From Lacunisphaera limnophila (GTDB lineage Bacteria > Verrucomicrobiota > Verrucomicrobiia > Opitutales > Opitutaceae), in NCBI RefSeq assembly GCF_001746835.1, contig NZ_CP016094.1, positions 3,859,501 through 3,923,500 of the forward strand: DNA of 64,000 nucleotides, read 5' to 3'. The notes beneath the pieces are model-generated. The model made no database searches. It saw nothing but the letters and a program-made list of their open reading frames with translations, and was not told where the DNA came from. Numbering within the stretch: position 1 is the stretch's first letter; each line of letters opens with the position of its first letter. Positions 37,276 through 45,212 of the stretch are shown here, one piece after another. The position numbers were made by a program, and so were the translations under genes.

Positions 37276-37387
37276 TAGCGAAACGCCAGCCAACGGAAAT
37301 TTTGCCGTCAGCGCAACCTGCATGACAGGGCCGCGGCAAGTTTCGCTTTGTGTGCACCGGCCCGGTGTGTTCGGCTGCACGTTCCCT

Positions 37388-38368
37388 ATGACGCGCATTC
37401 TGCTTACCACCACCTCCTTTCAAGACACCCCCGGGGCGCATCACCAGATGCTCGCCGACACCGGCTGGGAAATCATCCGGGCCCGCGGCCCGCTCAACGA
37501 GGCCGACACGCTCGCGCTCGTCGGGGACATCGATGGTTACATCTGTGGCGACGACCTGATCACCCGCGCCGTCCTGGAGAAGGCGAAACCCCGCCTCAAG
37601 GTCATCAGCAAGTACGGCATCGGCGTCGACAAGATCGACGTGAAGACCTGCACGGAATTCGGCCTGCCCCTGCTCTTCACCCCGGGCGTCAACCACACCA
37701 CCGTCGCCGAGCACACTTTCCTGCTGCTGCTCGCCCTCGAGAAGAACTTCCTCTTCCACACCGACTCCACCCGCGCCAACACCTGGAAGCGCAAGACCGG
37801 CCACGAGCTGCTGGAGAAGACCATCGGCATCATCGGCCTCGGCCGCATCGGCAAGGAGGTCGCCATCCGCGCCCGCGCCTTCGGCATGAAGGTCATCGGC
37901 TTCGATGTCTACTGGGACGAGAAGTTCGCCGCCGCCCATGACGTGAAGCGCGCCGCGACCCTCGATGAGGTCTACGCGGTGTCCGACTACCTCTCGCTGC
38001 ACACGAACCTGACGCCGGAGACGCGCGACATGATCAGCGCGAAGTCCTTCCCGAAGATGAAAAAGGGCGTGCTGATCCTCAACTGCGCCCGCGGCGAGAT
38101 TGTCCACACGGCCGACATGGTCGAGGCGCTCAAGTCCGGTCAGGTCGGCGGCTACGGCACGGACGTGCTGGATTCCGAGCCGCCCACGCCCGATCACCCG
38201 CTGCTCAAGCTGCCCAACGTCGTCTGCACGCCGCATATCGGCTCGCGCACCTACGAGAGCGTGGTCCGCCAGGCCACGACCTCGGTGCGCAACCTCATCC
38301 TCGCCATGAACGGCGAGAAGCCCCTCGCCCAGATCAACCCCGAGGTGCCGGTGCGCAAGGTCGTGTGA
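37388..38368 (+). CDS. D-2-hydroxyacid dehydrogenase (NAD-dependent)
   Basis: A 326-residue enzyme of the D-isomer-specific 2-hydroxyacid dehydrogenase family (phosphoglycerate/formate/lactate type). The Rossmann motif GIIGLGRIGKEVAIRA starts at residue 147. The catalytic Arg235 is in NCARGEIV, Glu264 in DSEPPTPDHPL and His283 in TPHIGSRTYE, so the triad is complete. There is no ACT domain, so it is unlikely to be a full SerA. I start at 37388 (MTRILLTTTSFQ); the open frame upstream overlaps the divergent oxidase. It is followed by an Ldh-family gene on the same strand. The substrate is not clear from the sequence. Confidence 0.9.
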   Translation: MTRILLTTTSFQDTPGAHHQMLADTGWEIIRARGPLNEADTLALVGDIDGYICGDDLITRAVLEKAKPRLKVISKYGIGVDKIDVKTCTEFGLPLLFTPGVNHTTVAEHTFLLLLALEKNFLFHTDSTRANTWKRKTGHELLEKTIGIIGLGRIGKEVAIRARAFGMKVIGFDVYWDEKFAAAHDVKRAATLDEVYAVSDYLSLHTNLTPETRDMISAKSFPKMKKGVLILNCARGEIVHTADMVEALKSGQVGGYGTDVLDSEPPTPDHPLLKLPNVVCTPHIGSRTYESVVRQATTSVRNLILAMNGEKPLAQINPEVPVRKVV

Positions 38369-38374
38369 CCTTGC

Positions 38375-38475
38375 GGTAGCGAGTAGCGGGTAGTGAGTAG
38401 CGAGCATTCCAAGGCAAGCACTCACTCCCGACCTCGCTCCCCTAATCGCTAGCCGCTACTCACTACTCGCTACTT
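38375..38475. repeat. Long inverted repeat built of TAGCGAG/TAGTGAG units
   Basis: The left arm (38375-38404) is a run of GTAG(C/T)GAG-like units. The right arm (38447-38475) is its imperfect reverse complement. They share GTAGCGAGTAG and TAGTGAGTAGCG. The 42-base centre is C-rich. The element fills the gap between the two dehydrogenase genes. Confidence 0.6.
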
Positions 38476-38488
38476 AAAATCCTTCCCC

Positions 38489-39586
38489 ATGCCCGACACC
38501 TACTTCATCGTCCCCGAGTCCCAGCACAACGCGCTCATCCAGGCCGCCTACCAGCACCGCGGCTTCCAGGCCGACGAGGCCGCCGAGGGCGCCCGCTTCT
38601 GCGCCGAAGCCTCGCGCCACGGCATCCGCACCCACAACGGCATCAAGGCCCTCCATCTCGACCACCTCTTCGGCTCCGGCTCGAAGGGCTGCGTGCCCGG
38701 CGCCCAGATCGAGGAAAAACCCTCCCGCTTCGCCGCCGCGAAGATCTGGAACGCCAACAAAAAACTCGGTCAGTCCACCGCCTATCGCGCCATGGCCGAG
38801 GCCATCCGCCTCGCCGATCAGTACGGCGTGGGCACCGTCTCGGTAGACAACGCCTTCCACTACCTCTGGGGCGGCGGTTACGTCATGGACGCCGCGCGCA
38901 AGGGCTACATCGCCTACACGAATTGCACCGCGGCGCTCGCCGAGGTCGTCCCGTTCGGCGGCAAGTTCCCCACCCTGGGCACCAATCCGCACTCCTGGGG
39001 CTTCCCCACCACCGAGGCCGTGGGTTACCCGATCGTGATCGACTGGGCCACGTCCGTGGTCGCCATGGGTCGCGTCCAGCAGCTCGCCCGCGAGGGGAAA
39101 TCGCTCCCGCCCGATGCCGCGGTCGACGAGAACGGCGTGGTCACCACCGACCCGAAGAAGGCCAAGTTCCTCATCCCCTTCGGCGCCCACAAGGGCTACG
39201 GCCTCTCGCTGATCAATGAGATCGTCGGCGGCTTCATCGGCGGCTCCCTGCCCACGATCCGCAACCGCTGGGACCGGGCCGAGGGCGACAAGGGCACGTG
39301 CTGCTTCTTCTTCCAGGTGATCCACCCCGATGCCATCAGCGGCGGCGCCTTCGCCAAGGGCCGCAACCAGGCCCAGAACGTCAAGGCGGTCATCGCCGAC
39401 GTCCTCGGCCACGGCAACGAGAAGTGCATGCTCCCCGGCCAGCTCGAAGCCGGCTGGGCGAAACACACCGCCACCGCCGGCGGCCTGCTCTTCACCCAGG
39501 CCGAACTCGACGCCTTCAACGAACTGGCCACCGAGGCCGGGCAGCCGCGTTGGGAGAGCGCCAGCTTCAAGACCCACACGGTCTGA
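38489..39586 (+). CDS. Ldh family (malate/L-lactate/ureidoglycolate dehydrogenase-like) oxidoreductase
   Basis: A 365-residue NAD(P)-dependent oxidoreductase of the MDH2/Ldh family, which is unrelated to classical Rossmann lactate dehydrogenases. Motifs are EASRHGIRTHNGIKA near residue 42 (catalytic His), PTLGTNPHSWGFPTTEAV near residue 165 (nucleotide site), IVIDWATSVVAMGRVQ and LIPFGAHKGYGLSLINEIVG. The length is normal. Substrates in the family include malate, L-lactate, ureidoglycolate and sulfolactate; I cannot choose between them. It follows the D-2-hydroxyacid dehydrogenase by 120 bp and ends with a strong terminator, so it closes this small cluster. Confidence 0.88.
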   Translation: MPDTYFIVPESQHNALIQAAYQHRGFQADEAAEGARFCAEASRHGIRTHNGIKALHLDHLFGSGSKGCVPGAQIEEKPSRFAAAKIWNANKKLGQSTAYRAMAEAIRLADQYGVGTVSVDNAFHYLWGGGYVMDAARKGYIAYTNCTAALAEVVPFGGKFPTLGTNPHSWGFPTTEAVGYPIVIDWATSVVAMGRVQQLAREGKSLPPDAAVDENGVVTTDPKKAKFLIPFGAHKGYGLSLINEIVGGFIGGSLPTIRNRWDRAEGDKGTCCFFFQVIHPDAISGGAFAKGRNQAQNVKAVIADVLGHGNEKCMLPGQLEAGWAKHTATAGGLLFTQAELDAFNELATEAGQPRWESASFKTHTV

Positions 39587-39613
39587 GTTCGCGACTCCCT
39601 TCCTCGTTCCCTC

Positions 39614-39642
39614 AGGCCCGGCGAAAGCCGGGCCTTCTTTTT
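39614..39642 (+). terminator. Rho-independent terminator after the Ldh-family gene
   Basis: AGGCCCGGC (39614-39622), a GAAA tetraloop and GCCGGGCCT (39627-39635) form a perfect nine-pair stem, followed by a T-rich tail (39636-39642). Confidence 0.85.
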
Positions 39643-39663
39643 GCCGGCTTCTATGACTTCCCT

Positions 39664-39691
39664 GTCGGGTCGTCGTAGGCGACGACCCGAC
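39664..39691. repeat. REP-like palindrome
   Basis: GTCGGGTCGTCG (39664-39675) and CGACGACCCGAC (39680-39691) are perfect twelve-base inverted repeats around TAGG. There is no T-run. It is 22 bp after the preceding terminator, so it is probably a dispersed element and not a second terminator. Confidence 0.55.
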
Positions 39692-39808
39692 GATAAGTGA
39701 GTGGGTGGTTCCTAGGGCGTGTTGTAGCGTTCCCACCGACCCCGCACTTGCGCTGCCTTCAAAATCGGAATCTGCTTCGCTGATGACCGCCGTAGCCCGT
39801 ATCTCCCC

Positions 39809-41026
39809 ATGAAAGCCCTCCTCGCCCCCTGGCGGCGGCTGCTTGGCCATCGGGAATTCGGGATCATGGCCCTGAGCAACCTCGTGCTCGGCATGGCTTA
39901 TTCGTTCGTGGCGCCGTTCTACTCGATGTTCGGCACGCTCGAGGTCGGCATGACCAACTGGGTGTTCGGGGTGTTCATGACCGTCACGTCCCTCAGTGGC
40001 ATCGTGATCACGACCTTTCTCTCCCGCTGGTCCGACACCCGCATCAGCCGCCGGGCCATCTTGCTTCTCGCGTGCGTCTGCGGCGTCGCCGGTTACGCGG
40101 GCTACGCCTACGTGCGGGACGTGATCTGGCTCACGGTCATCGGCTCGCTGGCGTTGGGCGTGTCGTCGATCACCTTCGCGCAACTGTTCGCCTACCAGCG
40201 GGAGTTCCTCACCCGGCACGGCGTGCCCGACGCGGAGGCCCCGCTGTACATGAACATCTTCCGCCTGCTGTTCTCGCTGGCGTGGACCATCGGCCCGGCC
40301 ATCGCGGCCTGGGTGATGATCAAGTATTCCTACGAGGGCATCTTCCTGACCTGCGCGGCCATGTTCGGTCTCCTGTTTGTCATCGTGTGGCGCTACATCC
40401 CCGCCCGGCCGCCCACGGCGGCGGCGATGGCCAACAAGGTGCCGCTGAGCCAGGTCCTGCGGCGGCCCTATCTGCTGTGCTACTTTGCGGCCTTCGTCCT
40501 GGTGTTCATCTGCGTGACCATGGGCATGATGAACCTGCCGCTGCTCATCCTCCAGACGCTGGGCGGTACCGCGGAACAGGTGGGCATCGCCTTCAGCGTG
40601 GCGCCGGTCTTCGAGCTGCCGCTGATGTTCTGGTTCGGCCTGCTCGCCTCCCGCAGCCATCCCGGCCGCCTGATCCGGATCGGCATGATCATTGCGGTCG
40701 CCTACTACGCGCTGCTGTTCTTCGTGACCCAGCCCTGGCATATCTACCCGCTGCAAATCCTCAGCGCGGCGATGATCGCGGTGGTCTCCGGCATCGCGAT
40801 CACGTTTTTCCAAAGCTACATCCCGGACCAGCCGGGCACCGCCACGAACCTCTATACGACGGCCAACCGCATCGGCTCGACGATCGGTTACCTCTCGTTC
40901 GGCTCGCTGGCCGGCAGCTTCGGCTACCGCGCCATCTTCCTGGTCTGCGCCGTGCTGTGCTCCGCCGCCTTCCTGCTGCTCTGGCTCTCGCGCGAAAAGC
41001 ACGAGCAGGCGGTGGCGCCGGCCTGA
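39809..41026 (+). CDS. MFS transporter, unknown substrate
   Basis: A 405-residue polytopic protein with about twelve helices. Helix 1 starts after LGHREFGIMALSNLVLGMAY. The loop RWSDTRISRRAILLL is the MFS motif A variant between helices 2 and 3, and IPDQPGTATNLYTTANRIGS lies late in the C-terminal half. The pattern resembles sugar-efflux (SetA-like) carriers, which suggests sugar export, but this is weak. The start is at 39809 after a C-rich leader. It is convergent with the acyltransferase fusion gene, with only 22 bp between stops. Confidence 0.8.
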   Translation: MKALLAPWRRLLGHREFGIMALSNLVLGMAYSFVAPFYSMFGTLEVGMTNWVFGVFMTVTSLSGIVITTFLSRWSDTRISRRAILLLACVCGVAGYAGYAYVRDVIWLTVIGSLALGVSSITFAQLFAYQREFLTRHGVPDAEAPLYMNIFRLLFSLAWTIGPAIAAWVMIKYSYEGIFLTCAAMFGLLFVIVWRYIPARPPTAAAMANKVPLSQVLRRPYLLCYFAAFVLVFICVTMGMMNLPLLILQTLGGTAEQVGIAFSVAPVFELPLMFWFGLLASRSHPGRLIRIGMIIAVAYYALLFFVTQPWHIYPLQILSAAMIAVVSGIAITFFQSYIPDQPGTATNLYTTANRIGSTIGYLSFGSLAGSFGYRAIFLVCAVLCSAAFLLLWLSREKHEQAVAPA

Positions 41027-41048
41027 GTTGCAGGGCGGGGTCTCCGCC

Positions 41049-44000
41049 TCAACTCTCCGCCTGCGCGGCGGCCCGCTCGATGGCCACCGTGCGACACCCC
41101 TTCAGGTCGGTCTTGCCGGTGCCGAGCACGGGGATCGCATCGACCCGCACGATCAGCTTGGGCACCCAGAGATTGGGAAAACCGGCCTCCAGCAGTTTCG
41201 TGCGGATGTCGGCCATCAGCACGTCCCGGGTGGTGAGCAGCACCAGCGCCTCGCCCTTGGTGGCGTCGGGGATGCCCGTGACGACGGCCGTCGGCCCCTC
41301 GCTCTGGTCCCAGTCGAAGGCGGTGACCAGGCGCTGCTCGATCGTGCCGTGCGGCACCATCTCGCCACCGATCTTGGAGAAACGCGACAAGCGGCCCTCG
41401 ATGAAAAGGAAGCCGTCATCATCGATCCGCCCGAGATCTCCCGTGATGAACCACCGGTCCTTGATCGCGGCGGCGGTTTTTTCCGGATCCTTGAGGTAGC
41501 CGGGGAAGACGTGCGGGCCCTTGAGCCAGAGCATACCGGTGCTGTTCAACGGCAGATCCTCGCCGGTGTCCGGGTCGGTGATCCGGGCCGTCGAGCCCGG
41601 CAGCAGGCGGCCGACGGCGCCGAGGCGCTTCCCCTCCTGGTGTTCGGCCGTCGAAGTCGTGATGGGCGGGTGGTACTGGTTGATGCTGGCGGCGGGAGTC
41701 GTCTCGGTCAGGCCGTAGCCCTGCAGAATCTCGATCCCAAACTGGGCGAGAAAGGCATCGTAGAGGTCCATGGGCAGCTTCTCCGCCCCGGTGACCACCA
41801 GGTTGAGGCTTTGCAATTCCGCCTTGGTCGCCTTCTTGAGGAAGGGCCGGATGAAGGTCGGGGCGCCCACCATGACGGTGGCTTTCTCCTGCTGGATGGC
41901 ATCGACGATTTTCTTGGTGTCCAGCGGGCTGGGCACCGTGACCACCCGGCAGCCGCGCAGGATCGGGTACCACAGGGTCACGGTGAAACCGAAGGAATGG
42001 AAGATCGGCAGACAGCCCAGCATGGTGGCCGTCTCGGGCAGGATGGAGAGCGAGGAGATCTGCGCGCAGTTGGAGAGGATGTTCCGATGGGTGAGCACGA
42101 CCCCCTTGGGCTCGCCCGAGCTGCCGCTGGTGAACAGCAGGGCCGCCTCCGCGTGGTCGCCGGTGCGGGGCAGGCCGAGCAGGCCCGCCACCCACTGGTT
42201 GGGCAGCAGGTTGACGGCGAGCAGCCAGGGCAGGATCGCCTTCTTGCCGCCGGCGGCCGCGATCTCCTGCTTGAGGTCCACGGTGTGCTCCGGGAACGGG
42301 AAATTGGGCACCTTGGCCCGCATGGCGTCCGCCGTGATCACGGTGGTGATCTCGCCGAGACGCAGGGACGCCTCCACGGCGGCCTTGCCGGCGGTGAAGT
42401 TGAGGTTGACCGGGACCTTCCCCGCGCAGGCGACGGCGAGGTTGGCGATCGCGGCCCCGGCCCCGGGGGGCAGCACGATGCCGATGCGCTGGCCGGGAGC
42501 GGTGGCGCGGAGGCGGCGGGCAAGGACGGCGGCCACGGCCACCAACTGGCCGGCCGAGACTTCCTTGCGGTCGGCGGTGCGATCCACGATGGCGATGTGT
42601 CGGGGGTGCTTGGCCAGGGCGCGGATCGCCTCGCGGGCAAGGTGGCGCCGGAGCACCGGGCGCTCCTGGAAGGCTTGTTCGCCCAGGTCGAGCAGGGCCC
42701 GGCGCGCGGTCCCCATGTCCACCTTTTCGGGGGGAATCGGCGGGCCGAACATCACGCAGACCGGTGTCGGCTTCAGCCGCGGCGACTTCCAGAGATACTT
42801 GTTGCCGGCGAAGGAATAGATCGAGCCCCAGAGGCCGTCGATGGCGGCGGGCACGACGGGGGCGCGGGCCGACTCGGCGATCAGGCCGAAGCCGCGCTTA
42901 AGGATCATGAGCTGCCCTGTGCGCGAGATCGCTCCCTCAGGGAAGACGCAAACCAGCTCACCCTGCTGGATGGCCTCCACCGCGAGGCGGATGCCCTTCA
43001 TCGGCTTGTTGGCGGTCACGGGGATGACCCCCGCCGCCCGGAAGACGAACCGCATGAACGGGCTCTTCACGAAGCCTGCGAACGCGATGAACCGGATTGG
43101 CCGCGGAGAGGCAATCTGCAGCACGACGGCATCCACATAGGAAAGATGGTTGCAGATCATCAACGCGCCGCCGGAGGGAATGTTTTCCCAGCCGATGGAT
43201 TTCACCCGGTAAAAGAGCGGCCCAATCAGACGCATCACCGTGCACACGGTGTGGTGCGGGATGTGCCAGACGCCGTAGAGGAGCATTCCCAGAGTCAGGA
43301 GCGCCATGAGGAAAAACTGCGTCTGCGGCGCCAGCGCGAGGGTGACGTCACCCGCCAAGAGGAGATAGATTCCCCCCGCGACCAGCCCGGCGAGGCTGTC
43401 GAGCAAGGCGACCCCGGCCAAAATGCGCCCGCGGCGGTGGTCACCGGCTTTCTGCTGGATGAAGGCGTAGAGCGGCACCACGAAAAGGCCGGTGGAGAAT
43501 CCCGCGCCGATGAGAAGCCCGGTGAAGGCCCGGCTGTCGAAGGGCACAAAGCCCATGGCAAAAAGCATGGCGAGGAGCAGGGCACCACCCAGCGGAGCCA
43601 GCCCGAGTTCCACCCCGCGCCGCGAGAGCAGACCGGCGAGCAGGTGGCCGACCATCGTGCCGACGCCGACCATCAGCATCATCGTGCTGGCCACGGCGCC
43701 GGTGCGCACCCCGCCCGCCTCCATCTCATAGGCGATCTGCGGGACCAGCTGCATAAAGTAACCGCCGATGCCGTAGAAAAAGCAGATGCCCATCGTCGCC
43801 CGCCACAGGGGGCGCTCGCGCCAGACCTCGGCCACGTCCGTGAAATGCCGGACCCAGAGGCGGGCGTGGAAAGGTTCGGTCGACTGCGCGCGGGAGGGTG
43901 CCGCCAGCTGGAAACCCGCCCAGGCCAGGACCGAGAGGCCGGTCAGCAGGAACGTGACCTTGAGGCCCGCCGTCCAGATATCGTCGCCAGCCTGCAGCCA

Positions 44001-44492
44001 GTGCGAGAACAGCTGGCCGCCGGCGAAGGTGCCCACCAGGATCGCCGTGATGTTGAGCATCTCCATGTAGCCGACAAAACGGGACAGGCGCTTCTCCCCG
44101 GCGTATTCCAGGAGGATGCCGCGCTTGGCCGGCCCCATGATGCAGGTCTGCAGGGACAGGAGGACAAACCCGGTCAGTGCGGCGGTAAAGGACTGCCCCC
44201 ACAGCGCGCCCACCATCAGGATCATGACCCCAATCTGGAGCACCAGGGCGCCGTTGATTACGGTGCGCTTGGCATAACGGTCCGACAACCAGCCGCAAAT
44301 CGGCCCGAATGCAACATACGGCAGCACCAGCAGCCAACCGATCAGGGTGATGACCGGCTTGGCATCGTAGCCCTCGGTCCGCGCCAGCTGCTGGGCCAGG
44401 GCGATCAGCATGAACTTCGCCGCACAATCGTTGAAGGTGACCTGAGCCTGCGCGCCCATGAGCACGGCCAGGGAAAGACGGGGGGACTTCAT
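41049..44492 (-). CDS. aas: Three-domain lysophospholipid flippase / PlsC acyltransferase / acyl-ACP synthetase fusion
   Basis: A 1147-residue membrane protein. Residues about 1-420 are an MFS domain like LplT, the lysophospholipid flippase. Residues about 430-610 are a PlsC acyltransferase with the HX4D motif in NHLSYVD (about 446-452) and PEGAISRTGQ (about 517-526). Residues about 640-1147 are an AMP-binding acyl-ACP/CoA synthetase with FTSGSSGEPKGVVLTHRN (about 785) and later GYGLTETTPAASIN and WFITGDLGRIDDDGFLFIEG. In E. coli, LplT and Aas are separate proteins that together flip and re-acylate lysophosphatidylethanolamine. Here all steps are on one chain, a layout also seen in other bacteria. 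It probably repairs phospholipids. Confidence 0.92.
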   Translation of the reverse strand: MKSPRLSLAVLMGAQAQVTFNDCAAKFMLIALAQQLARTEGYDAKPVITLIGWLLVLPYVAFGPICGWLSDRYAKRTVINGALVLQIGVMILMVGALWGQSFTAALTGFVLLSLQTCIMGPAKRGILLEYAGEKRLSRFVGYMEMLNITAILVGTFAGGQLFSHWLQAGDDIWTAGLKVTFLLTGLSVLAWAGFQLAAPSRAQSTEPFHARLWVRHFTDVAEVWRERPLWRATMGICFFYGIGGYFMQLVPQIAYEMEAGGVRTGAVASTMMLMVGVGTMVGHLLAGLLSRRGVELGLAPLGGALLLAMLFAMGFVPFDSRAFTGLLIGAGFSTGLFVVPLYAFIQQKAGDHRRGRILAGVALLDSLAGLVAGGIYLLLAGDVTLALAPQTQFFLMALLTLGMLLYGVWHIPHHTVCTVMRLIGPLFYRVKSIGWENIPSGGALMICNHLSYVDAVVLQIASPRPIRFIAFAGFVKSPFMRFVFRAAGVIPVTANKPMKGIRLAVEAIQQGELVCVFPEGAISRTGQLMILKRGFGLIAESARAPVVPAAIDGLWGSIYSFAGNKYLWKSPRLKPTPVCVMFGPPIPPEKVDMGTARRALLDLGEQAFQERPVLRRHLAREAIRALAKHPRHIAIVDRTADRKEVSAGQLVAVAAVLARRLRATAPGQRIGIVLPPGAGAAIANLAVACAGKVPVNLNFTAGKAAVEASLRLGEITTVITADAMRAKVPNFPFPEHTVDLKQEIAAAGGKKAILPWLLAVNLLPNQWVAGLLGLPRTGDHAEAALLFTSGSSGEPKGVVLTHRNILSNCAQISSLSILPETATMLGCLPIFHSFGFTVTLWYPILRGCRVVTVPSPLDTKKIVDAIQQEKATVMVGAPTFIRPFLKKATKAELQSLNLVVTGAEKLPMDLYDAFLAQFGIEILQGYGLTETTPAASINQYHPPITTSTAEHQEGKRLGAVGRLLPGSTARITDPDTGEDLPLNSTGMLWLKGPHVFPGYLKDPEKTAAAIKDRWFITGDLGRIDDDGFLFIEGRLSRFSKIGGEMVPHGTIEQRLVTAFDWDQSEGPTAVVTGIPDATKGEALVLLTTRDVLMADIRTKLLEAGFPNLWVPKLIVRVDAIPVLGTGKTDLKGCRTVAIERAAAQAES

Positions 44493-44548
44493 GCAGGGGT
44501 AAGCGTTATGACAGTGCGAGGCCGCACCCCTTCGGCAAGTCAGTTCGC

Positions 44549-45208
44549 TCAGCCGGCCGCCCGGCCCGGCCCCGGCGGCCAGCTCCGCAGATCCCGCGCC
44601 AGTGCGCCAAAGCCGTGGGGAAAATCGTACTCGAGACGCCGCACGTCACCGCGCTGGCGGGCCACCTCTTCCAGGGCCCGCTTGGTCTCATACTGGAGCG
44701 AGGGTCGCTCGGTGCCGTAGACCCGCCCTTTGAGTTCCCGCCGGGTGTAGGGCATCCGGCCGGTGGCCTGTCCGTCCATCCACGCCGCCTCGCTGACCGT
44801 GGGATCCCGGCCGCACAGCAGCCAGGCCTCGATGGCGGGCACACACAACCCCACCGCGCGCAGGACCCGGTCGCGACCGTGCGCCGGTGGCAGCCGCTTG
44901 ACCGTGCGCCGGAAGACCGAACGCAGGCGGCAGATGCGACAGAACGCATGATGGTAGCCCGGGGCCTCGTGCTCCGGCGTATGGACGACGGAGTCGTCGG
45001 AATCCACCACGACAACCAGACCGTCGGCATCCGTGTTGAAATGCAGGTGCCGGATGATCGCCGGCAGTACCTGCTCGACCGAGGGCCAGCCCCGCGCCCG
45101 CAGCGAGGTATGGACCGAGCGGAACTGTCCGCCGAGCACATACCCCACGAGCACGCGCAGGGCGGCCTCATCCGCCGGGGATTCGCTTAGGATCGCGAGC
45201 TTCAGCAT
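44549..45208 (-). CDS. TOPRIM-like DUF4276-type partner of the ATPase
   Basis: A 219-residue protein. It opens LKLAILSESPADEAALRVLV, where Glu9 sits at the end of the first strand. GLVVVVDSDDSV follows (Asp69, Asp71, Asp72), then VPAIEAWLLCG (Glu127). This spacing of Glu, Asp-x-Asp and a later Glu-Ala-Trp-Leu-Leu is what DUF4276 and related TOPRIM-like nuclease families show. The start lies four bases after the stop of the ATPase gene, so the two form one unit. By analogy with split OLD-type systems it is the probable nuclease effector. Many residues in the C-terminal half are basic. A competing open frame over the same DNA is Ser/Arg/Pro-rich and was rejected. Assignment is by motif only. 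Confidence 0.7.
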   Translation of the reverse strand: MLKLAILSESPADEAALRVLVGYVLGGQFRSVHTSLRARGWPSVEQVLPAIIRHLHFNTDADGLVVVVDSDDSVVHTPEHEAPGYHHAFCRICRLRSVFRRTVKRLPPAHGRDRVLRAVGLCVPAIEAWLLCGRDPTVSEAAWMDGQATGRMPYTRRELKGRVYGTERPSLQYETKRALEEVARQRGDVRRLEYDFPHGFGALARDLRSWPPGPGRAAG

Positions 45209-45212
45209 GGCT

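Noticed and set aside
44514-44527. A GTGCG/CGCAC hairpin as terminator of the ATPase unit
   Set aside because: Only five pairs and no T-run; too weak to list.
41028-44720. A 1230-codon plus-strand open frame over the acyltransferase fusion
   Set aside because: Antisense shadow. The composition is Arg/Gly/His/Asp-biased and the minus-strand gene has three complete catalytic domains.
44506-45171. An alternative minus-strand frame over the DUF4276-like gene
   Set aside because: It is Ser/Arg/Pro/Cys-rich with no motif. The frame at 44549-45208 has the TOPRIM-like acid pattern and fits the four-base spacing to the ATPase.
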